Positions 4,745 through 5,803 of a stretch of DNA of 5,803 nt are shown piece after piece (position 1 is the stretch's first letter; the number at the start of each line of letters is the position of its first letter). The notes beneath the pieces are model-generated. The model was not told the origin of the DNA. It saw only the letters and a program-made list of their open reading frames with translations, and did no database searches. Where the stretch lies: NCBI GenBank assembly GCA_002379855.1, contig DFUX01000080.1:1-5803 (forward strand), given 5' to 3'. A program made the position numbers and the translations under genes. The DNA comes from Cloacimonetes bacterium UBA4175 (GTDB lineage: Bacteria > Cloacimonadota > Cloacimonadia > Cloacimonadales > Cloacimonadaceae).

Positions 4745-5803
4745 TCAAAGGATATCCAGGATCAGTTCTTCCCGTGGCTGGGGTTCGGGGGCGATCCGGT
4801 AAGCGGCGCGGATCAGTTCCACCACGGAAGGCGCCTGGGCAGAGTCGTTGCAAAGCAGTTCGCCCAAGGGATCGCCAGCCCGCACATAGTCACCGATCTT
4901 GGGTATGAGCAGGGCTCCTGCGCCGTAGTCGATCTGGTCTGAAACCTTCATTCTTCCGGCTTTGACACGCACCAGGGCATAGCCTATGGCGCGGCAATCG
5001 ATGTGTTGGATGTAGCCGCTGTCCTGCGCAATGATGGGCAGTTTGCAGCCGGCTGTCCCCATCAGGCTGTAATCCTGGAGGACGCGGGGATTTCCGCCCT
5101 GGGCGATGATGATCTCCTCCAGTTTTTGCAGGGCTTTACCGCTGGAGACAGCGCCGTCAATGAGTTTGGCTGCTTCCCCGGAGTCGGAGGCCAGGCCGGA
5201 GCTAAGCAGCAGTTGCGAAACAAGTTCGGTGGTGAGCAGTTTGGTGTCCGGCAGGGGGTTGCCTTTCAGGTATTCGATGGCCTCGACCATCTCCAGGCCG
5301 TTGCCTACAGCCAGCCCCAGGGGGGAATTCATGTTCGAGAACACCACCCTGACTTTCTGGCCAAAGCTCTCTCCGGTGGAGACCAGCAGGGCAGCCAGTT
5401 CGCGGGCATGCTCGAGGTCAGGCATGAAGGCTCCGCTGCCCACTTTGAGGTCGATCACCAGATGCCTGCCGCCTTCGGCGATCTTTTTGCTCATGATGCT
5501 GGCGGTGATGAGGCCGGGGCTTTCCACCGTGGCGGTCACATCCCGCAGGGCATAGATGCGGCGGTCGGCGGGCACCAGTTCGTCGGATTGCCCCACCAGG
5601 GCGAAGCCGTGCTTTTCCACCAGGGCCTTGAACTCGTCAATGCCATACTGCACGCGGAAGCCGGGGATGGATTCCAGCTTGTCCAGGGTGCCACCCGTGT
5701 GCCCCAATCCGCGCCCGGAGATCATGGGCACGCTCAGTCCCAAAGCCGCCGCGATGGGGGCCAGCATCAGGCTGATCTTGTCGCCCACGCCTCCGGTGGA
5801 ATG
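4745..5803 (-). CDS. Thymidine/pyrimidine-nucleoside phosphorylase, N-terminus cut by the window edge
   Basis: This enzyme cleaves thymidine (and possibly uridine) with phosphate to free base and (deoxy)ribose-1-phosphate in cytosolic nucleoside salvage. The frame runs open to the right edge, so 352 residues are visible and roughly 84 are missing compared with the 440-residue E. coli DeoA. The fragment opens with HSTGGVGDK, the conserved glycine-rich phosphate-site loop (E. coli H85, S86). Next come SGRGLGHTGGT (S29 and T39 of the fragment, for S113 and T123), and R87, S102 and K106 for the base-contacting R171, S186 and K190 of E. coli. The C-terminal PYNP_C domain is intact (about 265-345: IDCRAIGYALVRVKAGR, then IDYGAGALLIPKIGD). 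A Met two residues before SGRG (PMISGRG) matches DeoA; PyNP enzymes, as I recall, have Lys there. A GTG at 5788 is an internal Val codon, not the start. No terminator is evident after the stop. Confidence 0.93.
   Translation of the reverse strand, partial: HSTGGVGDKISLMLAPIAAALGLSVPMISGRGLGHTGGTLDKLESIPGFRVQYGIDEFKALVEKHGFALVGQSDELVPADRRIYALRDVTATVESPGLITASIMSKKIAEGGRHLVIDLKVGSGAFMPDLEHARELAALLVSTGESFGQKVRVVFSNMNSPLGLAVGNGLEMVEAIEYLKGNPLPDTKLLTTELVSQLLLSSGLASDSGEAAKLIDGAVSSGKALQKLEEIIIAQGGNPRVLQDYSLMGTAGCKLPIIAQDSGYIQHIDCRAIGYALVRVKAGRMKVSDQIDYGAGALLIPKIGDYVRAGDPLGELLCNDSAQAPSVVELIRAAYRIAPEPQPREELILDIL

Overview
The window looks like a chromosomal segment of a diderm (Gram-negative type) bacterium. 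The evidence is a Sec-type signal peptide on a large M16 zinc protease and a lipobox on a small lipoprotein. Coding GC is moderate to high. The gene styles and the repeat-rich spacers remind me of Cloacimonadota-like metagenomic genomes, but there is no rRNA or marker gene here to settle the phylum, so that placement is a low-confidence guess.

Layout: all three supported genes lie on the minus strand. Reading in their direction (right to left) they are: a thymidine/pyrimidine-nucleoside phosphorylase cut by the right window edge (4745-5803); a spacer of about 810 bp full of repeats (3932-4744); a two-repeat lipoprotein of unknown function (3305-3931); a 120-bp gap with no visible terminator; a full-length 941-residue periplasmic M16 (pitrilysin/PqqL-like) protease (359-3184); and a 358-bp structured tail (1-358) that holds a clear intrinsic terminator for the protease.

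The lipoprotein and the protease may share a transcript and both act outside the inner membrane. The phosphorylase is a cytosolic nucleoside-salvage enzyme separated from them by the repeat spacer, with no evident functional link.

The most unusual content is non-coding. At 66-158, four perfect hairpins are packed in mirror order (21-17-[7]-17-21 nt, with stems of 8, 7, 7 and 8 bp), all showing a C-R-G-A-S core, and they sit between two imperfect 57-bp direct repeats. A second array at 4007-4380 has units that repeat at exactly 85 bp, each carrying a hairpin; one base-pair change between units is compensated on the other arm. The two families share the motif GG(A)ATCCAGTCTTTT. The same spacer also holds an 8-bp tandem repeat, a G10 tract, a homopurine/homopyrimidine block and a 29-bp near-palindrome. 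These look like repeat/MITE-like or structured-RNA elements. I found no complete undescribed protein system in the window.
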